A DNA stretch of 64,000 bases from Salibacterium halotolerans (GCF_900115625.1 NZ_FOXD01000001.1:233517-297516); one strand, 5' to 3'. Positions 35,023 through 45,382 are shown, counted from the stretch's first letter. Translations and numbers: made by a program. The notes: generated by a model from the sequence alone, not told the origin.

Positions 35023-35373
35023 ATGTTACGATACTACATTTTTTTAAGTCTTGCTATACTGCTTGAGATAGTCGGCGCGGGATTTATGAAGCTGTCGAAG
35101 GGTTTTACGGAGCCCGGGGCAACGATTGTTGTGATTGCTGCCTACTCTCTGGCGCTCACTTTCTATGTGCTGCTCACAAATCGGCACGGTCTCGGTATCA
35201 TCAATGCGTTATGGGCGGGAGTAGGTACCGTTATTGTATCCGCCGGCGGTATTATTTTGTTTCAGGAATCTGTATCGTTATTTAAAATCACCGGAATTCT
35301 CTTCATTGTGGCTGGTGTTCTCGGTTTAAATCTGCCAAAGCAGAGGCGTCATACACGAAAGGTGGTGTATTAA
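35023..35373 (+). CDS. SMR-family transporter subunit with the conserved glutamate
   Basis: The 116-residue four-helix small multidrug resistance protein has the essential Glu in helix 1 (LLEIVGAGFMKLS, Glu15) and the conserved Trp in INALWAGVGT. It abuts a second SMR gene, and such pairs form heterodimeric exporters (EbrAB, YkkCD). AAGAAGGG lies upstream of the ATG. Exported substrates are unknown. Confidence 0.85.
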   Translation: MLRYYIFLSLAILLEIVGAGFMKLSKGFTEPGATIVVIAAYSLALTFYVLLTNRHGLGIINALWAGVGTVIVSAGGIILFQESVSLFKITGILFIVAGVLGLNLPKQRRHTRKVVY

Positions 35374-35688
35374 GTGGGGTATACCTTTTTAGCGGTTAGT
35401 CTTATTTTCGCGGTGATTGGAAACATTTCTGTGAAATTATCCGACGGTTTCCGGCGCCGCCTGCCAAGCGCGGGAGTTTTTCTTTTTTATATATTCTGCA
35501 TCTACTTTTTGACAATCAGTGTTCAAAAAATCGAAATCAGCACCGCGTACGCGATTTGGTCCGGTATGACGATTGCCGCTACGACCCTTTTAGGTATTGT
35601 GTTTTTCCAGGAGTCGGCGGATAAACGAAAACTGTCCTCCATCGCATGTATTATTTTGGGGGTGCTGCTTCTGCACTTTCCTCACTGA
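35374..35688 (+). CDS. SMR-family partner subunit lacking the helix-1 glutamate
   Basis: The 104-residue four-helix SMR protein begins at a GTG directly after the stop of its partner, with AAAGGTGG upstream. Helix 1 reads IFAVIGNISVKLSDGF: Ala13 stands where the proton/substrate-coupling Glu is expected, while the Trp of YAIWSGMT is kept. If the dimer is obligatory, it carries a single coupling Glu. Confidence 0.82.
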   Translation: MGYTFLAVSLIFAVIGNISVKLSDGFRRRLPSAGVFLFYIFCIYFLTISVQKIEISTAYAIWSGMTIAATTLLGIVFFQESADKRKLSSIACIILGVLLLHFPH

Positions 35689-35715
35689 ACAACTGCGTAA
35701 TATCTGAAAGAGAAG

Positions 35716-35748
35716 CGGTTCCTGAATCAACAGGAATCGTTATTTTTT
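35716..35748 (+). terminator. Terminator of the SMR pair
   Basis: CGGTTCCTG and CAGGAATCG form a short stem followed by TTATTTTTT. Confidence 0.75.
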
Positions 35749-35754
35749 CACTTT

Positions 35755-35818
35755 AGTAAAAATATCGGTAAAAACATTAAAATTTTACTTGAATTTTTAC
35801 TTCCTGTACCCGTAAGAT
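35755..35818 (+). promoter_or_regulatory. gal operon promoter with AGTAAAAAT inverted repeats
   Basis: TTGAAT (35789-35794), an 18-bp spacer and TAAGAT (35813-35818) form a promoter. AGTAAAAAT (35755-35763) and ATTTTTACT (35793-35801) are inverted arms, the second inside the spacer; GGTAAAAAC lies between them. The LacI-type regulator at the operon end is the likely binder. Confidence 0.5.
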
Positions 35819-35851
35819 GAAAGAAAGGAGAAGCGGAGAGGGAGGAAAGGT

Positions 35852-37036
35852 ATGCAGGTAAGCGATTTAAAGAAAGCGTTCACACAAAAGTTTGGAGAAA
35901 AGGATATACAATTGTTTTTCGCCCCGGGCCGCATTAATCTGATCGGCGAGCACACGGATTATAACGGAGGAAATGTTTTTCCATGTGCCATTACGAAAGG
36001 AACGTATGCGCTTGCTTCCGGGCGGAGCGACAGGAAGGTACGTCTTTATTCTGAAAATATGCCCGAAAGCGGGGTTGTCGAGGTGAGCCTGGACTGTCTG
36101 GATTATAGAGAAGAAGACGGCTGGGTGAATTATCCGAAAGGTATGATCTATAAGCTGATCGAAGCGGGATGGGACATTCCGGCCGGCATGGATGTGCTGT
36201 ATTACGGGAATATACCGAACGGGGCGGGGCTGTCTTCGTCGGCTTCCATGGAGCTCGTTACCGGAGTGATGCTGGAGTATCTGTGTGATCTCCGGATAGA
36301 CCGGGTGGACCTTGTGAAAACCGGGCAGAAGGTGGAAAATGAGTATATCGGGGTGAACAGCGGCATCATGGACCAGTTTGCCATTGGAATGGGCAGGTCC
36401 GATCACGGCATACTGCTCGACTGCCACCGTCTTCAGTATGAATATGCGCCGCTTCATTTACACCATTACACGCTGATGATTATGAATACGAACAAAGAAC
36501 GCACCCTCGCCGGATCAAAATACAATGACCGGCGGAGCGAATGCGAAGCGGCGTTGGAAGATTTGAAAGCGGGCACCGGCATTGAGGCGCTCGGTGCGCT
36601 GGGTCCGGAAGAATTTGAAAAATGGAAAGCACGCATCAGAAATGAGACAGCCGTCCGGCGCGCCCGCCATGCAGTCTATGAAAACGACCGGACGAAAAAA
36701 TCGTTACAGAGACTGAAAGACGGGGATCTGCAGGGGTTTGGAGCATTGATGAATGCTTCTCACGTGTCGCTTCGGGACGATTATGAAGTGACGGGGGAGG
36801 AACTGGACACCCTCGTGGAAGCTGCATGGGAGCAGGAAGGCGTCCTCGGTGCCCGGATGACGGGAGCAGGCTTTGGAGGATGTGCCATCGCGCTTGTGGA
36901 AACCGAAAAAACAGAGGCATTCCGGCGTCATGTTGCTGCGCAGTATGAAGCAGTGATCGGATACGCCCCGTCCATTTACGAAGCAAAAGCAGGAGATGGC
37001 GCCAAACCAATAACGGGAGAGGTCGTGATAGAGTGA
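35852..37036 (+). CDS. galK: Galactokinase
   Basis: The 394-residue GHMP kinase phosphorylates galactose at C1. The galactokinase signature GRINLIGEHTDYNGG is near residue 28, the ATP loop is PNGAGLSSSASME, and the third motif is GARMTGAGFGGCA. It is the first gene of galKETM-regulator; the last bases overlap the galE start. GGGAGGAAAGG precedes the ATG. Confidence 0.95.
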   Translation: MQVSDLKKAFTQKFGEKDIQLFFAPGRINLIGEHTDYNGGNVFPCAITKGTYALASGRSDRKVRLYSENMPESGVVEVSLDCLDYREEDGWVNYPKGMIYKLIEAGWDIPAGMDVLYYGNIPNGAGLSSSASMELVTGVMLEYLCDLRIDRVDLVKTGQKVENEYIGVNSGIMDQFAIGMGRSDHGILLDCHRLQYEYAPLHLHHYTLMIMNTNKERTLAGSKYNDRRSECEAALEDLKAGTGIEALGALGPEEFEKWKARIRNETAVRRARHAVYENDRTKKSLQRLKDGDLQGFGALMNASHVSLRDDYEVTGEELDTLVEAAWEQEGVLGARMTGAGFGGCAIALVETEKTEAFRRHVAAQYEAVIGYAPSIYEAKAGDGAKPITGEVVIE

Positions 37037-38031
37037 GTATACTAGTTGCCGGAGGAGCGGGATACATTGGATCGCACGCTGTTCATCAACTGCTTGATCA
37101 GGGGAAACAACCGGTCGTTGTTGATAATCTTGGGACCGGCCACAAAGAAGCACTCCCCAAAGGAGCGGTGTTCTATGAAGGAGATATCCGTGACAGGGAG
37201 TTCATGCGGAGTGTGTTCCGCCGGAAAAAAATCAAACAGGTGTTGATGTTTGCCGCGCATTCCATCGTTGGCGAATCGGTGGAAAAGCCGCTCGCTTATT
37301 ATGATAACAATATGTTCGGTACCCAGGTGCTGCTTGAAATGATGGCGGAATTCGGCGTGCGTGATATCGTGTTTTCATCCACCGCCGCCGTTTACGGAGA
37401 GCCCAAAGACGTGCCGGTGACCGAAGAAGCACCGACACGGCCGCAGAACCCGTACGGCGAGACGAAGCTCGGGATGGAAAACATGATCAAATGGGCCTCG
37501 GCCGCCCACGGCATCCGCTACGTTTCCCTGCGTTATTTTAATGTCGCCGGAGCACGGCAGAGCGGCAGGGTTGGTGAAGACCACCGGCCGGAAACCCACC
37601 TCGTGCCGATTATTTTACAGGCAGCACTCGGACAGCGGGAATCAGTCACCATATTCGGGGACGATTACCCGACAAGAGACGGCACATGCATCCGCGATTA
37701 CGTGCACGTGGAAGACTTGATCAGCGCGCATCTGCAGGCGCTCGATCACCTGAAAAAAGGTGGAGACAGTGATGTATTCAACCTTGGAAGCAGTGAAGGA
37801 TTTTCGGTGAAAGAGATGATTGAAGCCGCCGAAAGAAGCACCGGACAGCACATTCCACAGGAGTACGGTGAGCGCAGAGCAGGGGACCCTTCCCGTCTCA
37901 TCGCGTCATCGGAAAAAGCAAAGAACATGCTGGGCTGGAAGCCTGTACGCACGAAAGTGGACACGGTGATCCGGGATGCCTGGAACTGGCACCGCAAAAA
38001 TCCAAACGGGTATGGAGGACATTCATCATGA
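37033..38031 (+). CDS. galE: UDP-glucose 4-epimerase
   Basis: The 332-residue SDR-type epimerase interconverts UDP-galactose and UDP-glucose. NAD-binding GGAGYIGSH is at residues 7-15, and the active-site Ser/Tyr pair appears in SSTAAVYG and NPYGETK. It starts at a GTG overlapping the galK stop and overlaps galT by ATGA, giving tight translational coupling. Confidence 0.95.
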   Translation: MSILVAGGAGYIGSHAVHQLLDQGKQPVVVDNLGTGHKEALPKGAVFYEGDIRDREFMRSVFRRKKIKQVLMFAAHSIVGESVEKPLAYYDNNMFGTQVLLEMMAEFGVRDIVFSSTAAVYGEPKDVPVTEEAPTRPQNPYGETKLGMENMIKWASAAHGIRYVSLRYFNVAGARQSGRVGEDHRPETHLVPIILQAALGQRESVTIFGDDYPTRDGTCIRDYVHVEDLISAHLQALDHLKKGGDSDVFNLGSSEGFSVKEMIEAAERSTGQHIPQEYGERRAGDPSRLIASSEKAKNMLGWKPVRTKVDTVIRDAWNWHRKNPNGYGGHSS

Positions 38032-39536
38032 CTGTAGAAAAAGTATGTGCATGGGTCGAATCGCTCGTTCAGCAGGCTGGAAACCTTGGATTGATTGCCG
38101 CCGAAGACGCGGTATACTCCCGGAACCAACTGCTTTTGCAGCTCGGCATTGACGATTTTTACCCGGATGTGTCAGAACAGCTGGACGAAAGTGTCCCGGA
38201 CCTCCTTGAAAAAATCAGTGACGCGGCGGAGAAGCTTGGAGTTACCGGGTCCATGACAGAAGAAAAAGAACAGCTGCAGGCGTCGTTAATGAACGTATTT
38301 ATTCCGCTTCCATCTGTCGTGAATGAGCGGTTCTATGCGAAATATGAAAAAGATCCGAAAGAAGCCACCGACTACTTTTACCATCTGAGCCGGTCTTCAA
38401 ACTATATCCAGACGAAGCGGATTGCGAAAAATATCCATTACAAGGCGGAGTCTGAGTACGGTACGCTTGATATTACGATTAATCTTTCCAAACCGGAAAA
38501 AGATCCGAAAGAGATCGAAAAAGAAAGAGAGCTTAAAAAAGAAGCTTCCTATCCTCTTTGTGTGCTCTGTATGGAAAACGAAGGATACGGCGGCAGGATT
38601 GGACACCCTGCACGCTCCAACCACCGGCTTATCCGCGTCCCGCTTGAGGGGGAACGCTGGTATCTTCAGTACTCCCCTTATGTCTATTACCCGGAACACT
38701 GCATTCTTTTAGCAGAAAAACACCGGGACATGGCGATCGGGCCGGAGACGTTTCAGCGGCTGCTTTCTTTTGTCGGCAGATTTCCCCATTATTTCATGGG
38801 ATCCAATGCCGATATTCCGATTGTCGGCGGTTCCATTTTGTCCCACGACCATTACCAGGGAGGACGCTATGAATTCGCGCTTGCCGGGGCACCGGATGAT
38901 GAATCATTTGTGCTGGATGGATATCCGGATATTGCAGCTTCGGTCGTACGGTGGCCGATGACGGTACTGCGGCTGCGTGCGGATGACCCGGCTTCCTTAG
39001 TAAGCGCTTCAAGCCGTATTCTGAAGGTGTGGAAGTCTTATAATGATCCGGGACGGCATATTTTGTCCCATACCGGCAGCACCCCGCATAACACTATTAC
39101 GCCGATTGCCCGGCGGAAAGGGAGCGCGTATGAAATGGATCTGGTGCTCCGGAACAACCGGACGGATGAGGAGCATCCTGCGGGTATTTTTCATCCGCAC
39201 GAAGATGTGCACCATATCAAAAAAGAAAACATCGGTCTGATAGAAGTGATGGGACTCGCGGTACTCCCCAAAAGACTCGCGCATGATCTGAAAGACGTGG
39301 AACAGTATCTTCTCGGCAGAAAGGAAGCTGTCGCAAAAGAACACCAGGCCTGGGCAGAGCAGCTGAAAGCGTTGCGCGGTCCGGTAAAAGACGAAGCCGA
39401 GGCGGCGGATATTGTACAGAAAGAGACGGGGAAGAAATTTCTGCGGGTGCTGGAAGACGCCGGGGTCTTCAAACGAACGGAAGACGGAAAGCAGGGTCTT
39501 CGTGCCCTGCTTGGGACCATCAATGATACGAAATAG
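38028..39536 (+). CDS. galT: Galactose-1-phosphate uridylyltransferase, class II
   Basis: The 502-residue enzyme is the long Gram-positive form of GalT, which exchanges UMP between UDP-glucose and galactose-1-phosphate. Characteristic words are CVLCMENEGYGGRIGHPAR and GGSILSHDHYQGGRYEFA. Its length and sequence differ from the short E. coli class I type. It completes the Leloir pathway with galK, galE and galM in this operon. Confidence 0.93.
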   Translation: MTVEKVCAWVESLVQQAGNLGLIAAEDAVYSRNQLLLQLGIDDFYPDVSEQLDESVPDLLEKISDAAEKLGVTGSMTEEKEQLQASLMNVFIPLPSVVNERFYAKYEKDPKEATDYFYHLSRSSNYIQTKRIAKNIHYKAESEYGTLDITINLSKPEKDPKEIEKERELKKEASYPLCVLCMENEGYGGRIGHPARSNHRLIRVPLEGERWYLQYSPYVYYPEHCILLAEKHRDMAIGPETFQRLLSFVGRFPHYFMGSNADIPIVGGSILSHDHYQGGRYEFALAGAPDDESFVLDGYPDIAASVVRWPMTVLRLRADDPASLVSASSRILKVWKSYNDPGRHILSHTGSTPHNTITPIARRKGSAYEMDLVLRNNRTDEEHPAGIFHPHEDVHHIKKENIGLIEVMGLAVLPKRLAHDLKDVEQYLLGRKEAVAKEHQAWAEQLKALRGPVKDEAEAADIVQKETGKKFLRVLEDAGVFKRTEDGKQGLRALLGTINDTK

Positions 39537-39551
39537 CAGGAGGGACATGTA

Positions 39552-40595
39552 ATGATCAAAGAAGAAACCATCGATCACTGGGACGGCGAACCGCTGATTC
39601 AGATTACTATGGAGGATGATCAGGGGGTCCGGGCGGACGTGTTGAATTTCGGGTGCCGGATCCGCGGGTTGTATGTTCCGGACAAAGACGGAAAGCTTGA
39701 AAATGTCGTGTTGGCATACAATGACCCGGCGGACTACCGGACCGACAGTATATTTTTAGGTGCTGTCATTGGACGCACGGCAGGAAGAATCCCTTACGGA
39801 CGCCTGCAGCTCGGAGACGACACCCATCATCTGTCGCTGAACGAAGGAGATCACCACCTGCACGGGGGCACCACCGGGTTCAGCCACCGGTTCTGGAATT
39901 ATGAAGTGAAACGTGATGGAGAGGAACCATCTGTTTCCTTCCACCTCCTGAGTGTAGACGGCGAGGAGGGGTACCCGGGAAGGGTCGACGTAACGGTGAC
40001 ATATACCCTCGAGCGTCAGGGTAACCTAACGGTGGAATACGAAGCTGTCCCGGAGCGGACCACGTGGATCAGCCTTACCAATCATACGTATTTTAATTTA
40101 AGTGGAAACGGCAGACGGAAACTGGATGCTCACGCCCTGCAGGCACCCGTGGAATGTGTGTTTGAACTGGATGATACATTGATTCCGACAGGAACGCTCA
40201 TCCAGTCGGAGGGAACGCCGTTTGATGTACGCGAACAAACAAAGCTGTCCGGTGTTTTCGGAGCGGATCACCCGCAGCTCGACACAGCAAACGGCGGTTT
40301 TGATCATTTTTTTGTGTTTGAACAGGGCCGGGAACGCTATGTGTATCTGTCCGAAGAAGAGAGCGGGCGTACGATGAAGGTGGAAACGACAGAACCGGGC
40401 GCCGTTGTGTACACCGGCAATAAAATCAGTGGGGCTCTGGAACTTGAACATGGAAAGGGAGAACGATACGCGGGCATCTGTATCGAAACCCAGCGTCTGC
40501 CGGAAATGTTCCGCGGGCTCGGCCGGCCGACCTGTCTCGTGCAGGCGGGAGAAGCCTATAAAGCAGCCACCACCTTTTCGTTCGGCACGCAATGA
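39552..40595 (+). CDS. galM: Aldose 1-epimerase (mutarotase)
   Basis: The 347-residue beta-sandwich epimerase equilibrates alpha and beta galactose before GalK. Conserved residues are seen in IGRTAGRIPYGR, NEGDHHLHGG, the catalytic His in TNHTYFNLSG, and the Glu in GICIETQRLP. GGAGGG lies seven bases before the ATG. It is followed after 18 bp by the regulator gene. Confidence 0.92.
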   Translation: MIKEETIDHWDGEPLIQITMEDDQGVRADVLNFGCRIRGLYVPDKDGKLENVVLAYNDPADYRTDSIFLGAVIGRTAGRIPYGRLQLGDDTHHLSLNEGDHHLHGGTTGFSHRFWNYEVKRDGEEPSVSFHLLSVDGEEGYPGRVDVTVTYTLERQGNLTVEYEAVPERTTWISLTNHTYFNLSGNGRRKLDAHALQAPVECVFELDDTLIPTGTLIQSEGTPFDVREQTKLSGVFGADHPQLDTANGGFDHFFVFEQGRERYVYLSEEESGRTMKVETTEPGAVVYTGNKISGALELEHGKGERYAGICIETQRLPEMFRGLGRPTCLVQAGEAYKAATTFSFGTQ

Positions 40596-40598
40596 TAA

Positions 40599-41606
<1,008 letters not shown>

Positions 41607-41640
41607 ACCGCAGGAAGATGTACAGCCAGTCCGCACGTAC

Positions 41641-41674
41641 AAATGTCCACTAAATCATTTTAGTGGACATTTTT
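41641..41674. terminator. gal operon terminator
   Basis: AAATGTCCACTAAA and TTTAGTGGACATTT form a perfect 14-bp stem with a 4-nt loop and a T tail. Confidence 0.92.
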
Positions 41675-41813
41675 CAGTAGAAAGCGTCTCAAAGTGTCTT
41701 TTATTTTTGTGTTATGGACAGGTTGGACGCCGGCATGGTTGTAATAAGGAAATAGCAGACACTTTGTGCGGAAAAATGTTTGTAAAACGCGTCCGGTATA
41801 AAGCGCAGCATTT

Positions 41814-43316
41814 TTACATGTTTTTCACCTGTTCGAATTCATCTGTTACCTCTTGCGGTGGTTTGGACCCGAGCAGACTGATCACGACAATCGCGAGGGA
41901 AGCAAGCAGAAAGCCGGGGACCAGTTCATACAGCTCGGAGCCGGTGAATCCCCATAGAAGAACGGTTCCTCCGCCCAGTATAATGGAGGTGACAACCGCC
42001 GGCATGGTGGTGCGTTTCCAGAACAATGAGAACAAAAGCCCCGGTCCGAACGCCGCTCCGAAACCGGCCCACGCATACGATACCAGTTCCAGTACGGTAC
42101 TGTTTTCATTAAAGGCCAGAACAAAGGCAATCAGCAGAATGAGAAAGACCGCGGTGCGGCTCGCCCATACCAGTTCTTTCTGGGAAGCGTTCTTACGAAT
42201 AAATACCCGGTAGAAATCTTCCACAAGCGCGCTGGATGATACGAGCAGCTGCGAGTCGATGGTACTCATGATCGCGGATAGCACTGCAGCAAGGAGCATG
42301 CCGGCAATCCACGGATTAAAGGTCATCTGGACAAGTTCAATAAACACCTGTTCCGGGTCGTTCAACGGGTTTTCCGGTCCAAAATAGGCAATGCCGACCG
42401 TTCCGACAAGAAGAGAGCCGTAAAGCGGCAGCACGAGTCCGCATATAATGGCGATCAGCCTGGATTTTGGAATGTCTTTCACACTCCGGATGGCCATGAA
42501 ACGCATCAGAATATGGGGCTGCCCGAAATAACCCAGGCCCCAGGCGAGGGAAGAGATAACGGCAATAAAGGATATGGAGCCGGCAGACTCCCAGAATATA
42601 TTATCAGAAAAGCTGAACTGCACCGTTTCGCCGATGGAAAGAAGTGACGGATTAATCTGCCCAAGCGCCGCCAGTACTTCTCCGAAACCGCCCATCTGCT
42701 GGATGGCAATAATCGGTGTAATGAGAAGCGCAAGGAACATAAGAAATCCTTGAATAAAATCCGTCCAGCTCACCGCAATAAAGCCGCCGAGAAAGGTGTA
42801 ACCAAAAATAATGAGCGCTCCGATGGTGAGAGCGGTCGTATAATCGAAACCAAATGTCGTTTCAAACAGCTTACCGCCGGCAACGAGTCCCGAAGAAGTG
42901 TAGAACATAAAGAAAATTACAATAAAGACAGCCGAGACGATGCGGATAAGATGGGACTGGTCACGGAAACGATTCTCGAAAAATTCCGATATCGTAATCG
43001 AATCGCCTGCGGTGTATGTATAATTCCGGAGACGTTTGGCAACGTAATGCCAGTTAAAAGCGGCGCCGACCGCAAGCCCGATCGCCAGAAACAAGCTTCC
43101 TTCACTCATACTGGAAGCATAGGCCACGCCGGGAAGGCCGAGCAGAAGCCAGCCGCTGAAGTCACTCGCCTGTGCCGAGAACGCTGTCACCCAGCTGTTT
43201 AACTTCCGTCCGCCGAGCACGTAGTCTGACATCGAGTGCGTCATTCTGTAGGTAATAATACCAACCGTAAGCAGTAATAAGAGATATAAACCAAACGTAA
43301 CATAAACAGGATTCAT
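41814..43316 (-). CDS. SSS-family sodium:solute symporter, PutP/OpuE type
   Basis: The 500-residue, roughly 13-helix Na+ symporter resembles proline carriers: SDYVLGGRKLNSWVTAFSAQ, ASDFSGWLLLGLPG and the sodium-site region in GFIAVSWTDFIQG. It is probably a proline uptake system for nutrition or osmoprotection. A 36-codon gene immediately upstream overlaps its start codon. The ATG at 43316 is preceded by AAAGGGGGG within that small gene. Confidence 0.88.
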   Translation of the reverse strand: MNPVYVTFGLYLLLLLTVGIITYRMTHSMSDYVLGGRKLNSWVTAFSAQASDFSGWLLLGLPGVAYASSMSEGSLFLAIGLAVGAAFNWHYVAKRLRNYTYTAGDSITISEFFENRFRDQSHLIRIVSAVFIVIFFMFYTSSGLVAGGKLFETTFGFDYTTALTIGALIIFGYTFLGGFIAVSWTDFIQGFLMFLALLITPIIAIQQMGGFGEVLAALGQINPSLLSIGETVQFSFSDNIFWESAGSISFIAVISSLAWGLGYFGQPHILMRFMAIRSVKDIPKSRLIAIICGLVLPLYGSLLVGTVGIAYFGPENPLNDPEQVFIELVQMTFNPWIAGMLLAAVLSAIMSTIDSQLLVSSSALVEDFYRVFIRKNASQKELVWASRTAVFLILLIAFVLAFNENSTVLELVSYAWAGFGAAFGPGLLFSLFWKRTTMPAVVTSIILGGGTVLLWGFTGSELYELVPGFLLASLAIVVISLLGSKPPQEVTDEFEQVKNM

Positions 43317-43423
43317 GATTTATTCCCCCCTTTTTCTCTCACATAAGATAGAATGGCCCATAGGACAAGCAGGGGCATCGGGAAAAAAATCCAGAACCAT
43401 GTCCAAAACGTAAAGGTTTCCAT
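43313..43423 (-). CDS. 36-residue membrane peptide coupled to the symporter
   Basis: The minus-strand ATG at 43423 follows AGGAGG at eight bases. The product begins METFTFWTWFW and has one Trp/Phe-rich hydrophobic helix (IFFPMPLLVLWAILSYV) and a basic tail. Its TGA overlaps the symporter ATG (ATGA), so the two are translationally coupled. Some SSS carriers (for example pantothenate permease) have short accessory membrane proteins encoded just upstream; this may be a comparable subunit. Not recognised as a named family. Confidence 0.65.
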   Translation of the reverse strand: METFTFWTWFWIFFPMPLLVLWAILSYVREKGGNKS

Positions 43424-43577
43424 TTCGCATTCCTCCTTTGATTTGAACCGCTTCAGCGTGTATTCCATCGTAAAGAAATCCTATGCGAACGTCAATATAC
43501 GGTAATCCTTCAGCATTTGCACGAGCGGTATGAATCCGCTACACTGAAACAACATAGGATTGGAAAGGAGTTTCGTT

Positions 43578-44528
43578 ATGACAATCGAGTATGTTTACGG
43601 CAATACGCCTGTTTTTTTACATAGCCGCAAAGTAACCGATGCTGATGAAGTGGATGCCGTCATTTACGGAGTTCCGTGGGAAGGCGGCGTCACATGGGGC
43701 GATTATACGAGCTGCGAACTCGGTCCTAAATCGATGCGCCTCTCTTCCGGCAGATATTCCGGTTTTCTCCCGGAACTTGATTTTATCGACGTATTTGGCC
43801 ATTTGTCGCTCGGAGATCTGGGGGATGTCACCATCAACTGGAACGATCCCGGTGAAACGATGGAGCGGATCACTGATTTCACGCGGAATCACCTGTGGAA
43901 CAAAGATGTCTTTCCAATCGGACTCGGCGGGGATCACAGTATCACGTATCCGATTGTGAAAGGACTTGTTGAAGAACAGGGTAAAAAAGTCGGTATCATT
44001 CATCTGGATGCCCACTATGACAACATGCCCGCGCACGGTAATGAGAAATACGCGAGAAATACACCGTTTGCCCGTCTTTATGAACTCGAAGGCGTCCGCA
44101 ATGAAAGTTTGATTCATTCCGGTATTCACGGCCCGCGCAACAAACCCGAAGCCGGGCGCTACGCCAAAGATGCCGGTGCCGTGACGATTACGAGCCGTGA
44201 TATCCGCGAAGCAGGCAGTATCTATCAGATGGCCGACGAGATATACAACCTGGCCTCCACCGATGTCGATGTTGTGTACCTTACCATCTGCAGTGACGTG
44301 CTCGACTTTGCGTTTAATCCGGGCGGGCCGCCGGATGCCAACGGTTTGACCTCGTACGAACTGCTGACGCTCATTCATGAGTTCGGGAAAAAAGGTCTCG
44401 CCGGCATGGACTTTGTGGAAGTCTATCCGGAAACGGACGTAAACCGTTTCTCCTCGCATATGGCCTCTAATATTGTGCTTTACGTACTGGCAGGAGAAGC
44501 GAAACGAAGACAGGAGCAACGTAAATAA
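43578..44528 (+). CDS. Ureohydrolase (arginase/agmatinase) family protein with altered metal site
   Basis: The 316-residue arginase-fold protein has GGDHS (His120) and HLDAHYD (Asp144, His146, Asp148) intact. The last signature, normally SxDxDxxDP, reads TICSDVLDF: the first metal-binding Asp is Cys238, with Asp240 and Asp243 kept. The helper Glu is in GMDFVEVYP. It may hydrolyse a guanidino or formimino compound, or bind metal differently. AAAGGAG precedes the ATG at 43578. It is divergent from the symporter gene. Confidence 0.8.
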   Translation: MTIEYVYGNTPVFLHSRKVTDADEVDAVIYGVPWEGGVTWGDYTSCELGPKSMRLSSGRYSGFLPELDFIDVFGHLSLGDLGDVTINWNDPGETMERITDFTRNHLWNKDVFPIGLGGDHSITYPIVKGLVEEQGKKVGIIHLDAHYDNMPAHGNEKYARNTPFARLYELEGVRNESLIHSGIHGPRNKPEAGRYAKDAGAVTITSRDIREAGSIYQMADEIYNLASTDVDVVYLTICSDVLDFAFNPGGPPDANGLTSYELLTLIHEFGKKGLAGMDFVEVYPETDVNRFSSHMASNIVLYVLAGEAKRRQEQRK

Positions 44529-44591
44529 AGGACCGTGGAACAAAACCACTATGAATGAAAAAGAGACTGGGACAAAACCTTTAAAAGAAGC

Positions 44592-45223
44592 GAAAAATGC
44601 TGAACGATTTCAGGAAATCGTTCGGCATTTTTCGTTCCTGAGATCAACCGCTGCGCCAACATACTTCGTTTTTACTCCAGTGCACAAGGGCGGCATCGAT
44701 TCGCTGGCGCTCATCGTGACTTCTATGCCGTGGGAACGGCTCGCGGCCGCGGTCGTGCCGGATCAGCTGCTTGTTGAAGCCGACGGACTCCGGCTGTTCC
44801 AGGGCCTGGCTGCCGGAATCGAAAAAGTATCTGAACTGCTCCGCTTGTACGGATGCAGAACAATGCAGGGCGGATGCACGGTGGTTTGTAGAAAATGGAA
44901 GCGTTTATTTCGTTCAGGTTGAGTAAATGTTCGTTGGGAATGGGTTCTAAGGCACTTTAGGGGGTTCCGCGCTCCCGTAAACGTCGTTAGGCACATCGCC
45001 TGAGGCACTTTATAGTATTTAGTGCCCCCTTAAACGTCGTCATGAATGATTCATAAAGCACTTTAGATAGTTCCGTGCCCCGGTAAACGTCATCATGAAC
45101 GAATCGAGGCTGCGTTCAGCGGGAAAAGGAACGGTCCGAAGCAGCAAGAGCCCGCGTCGCTGCGTGAAATGAGGGATGAATAGTCATAAGGTAACCAACG
45201 CCCCCCGTAAACATCATTATCAG
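44592..45223 (+). repeat. Inverted-repeat element, copy 1 (~0.63 kb, noncoding)
   Basis: The element opens with a hairpin, CCGAACGATT-like arms followed by TTTTTCG (44592-44632), then a conserved GC-rich body (e.g. GGCGGCATCGATTCGCTGGC). It ends in a tract where GCACTTTAG recurs at 44952, 45005 and 45058 (period 53), each followed by a GTAAACGTC-like word. The reverse complement of the whole recurs at 53359-53973 with many substitutions but the same order and period. A 149-codon frame crosses it but is not preserved in copy 2. Confidence 0.75.
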
Positions 45224-45285
45224 GTAGAATAGTTCCAGGAGACACTGGAACGAAGGCGTGCACAGATAGTGGTACATAGAAGCTT

Positions 45286-45382
45286 CTATCGTCCATTATG
45301 TTTTCCTTTTTGCCTGGTGGTGTCCGGTAACCCTGTCTTACAGGACATTATTTTCAACTACGGACCGGATAATGGACGATAG
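45286..45382. repeat. Small inverted-repeat-bounded segment
   Basis: CTATCGTCCATTAT (45286-45299) and ATAATGGACGATAG (45369-45382) are perfect 14-bp inverted arms around a 69-nt centre, which itself contains CCTGT/ACAGG. It could be a MITE remnant or a structured terminator between copy 1 and the DinB-family gene. Confidence 0.5.

Noticed and set aside
44473..44922. 149-codon plus-strand frame in repeat copy 1
   Set aside because: It begins inside the ureohydrolase gene, has no ribosome binding site, and the matching frame is broken in copy 2.
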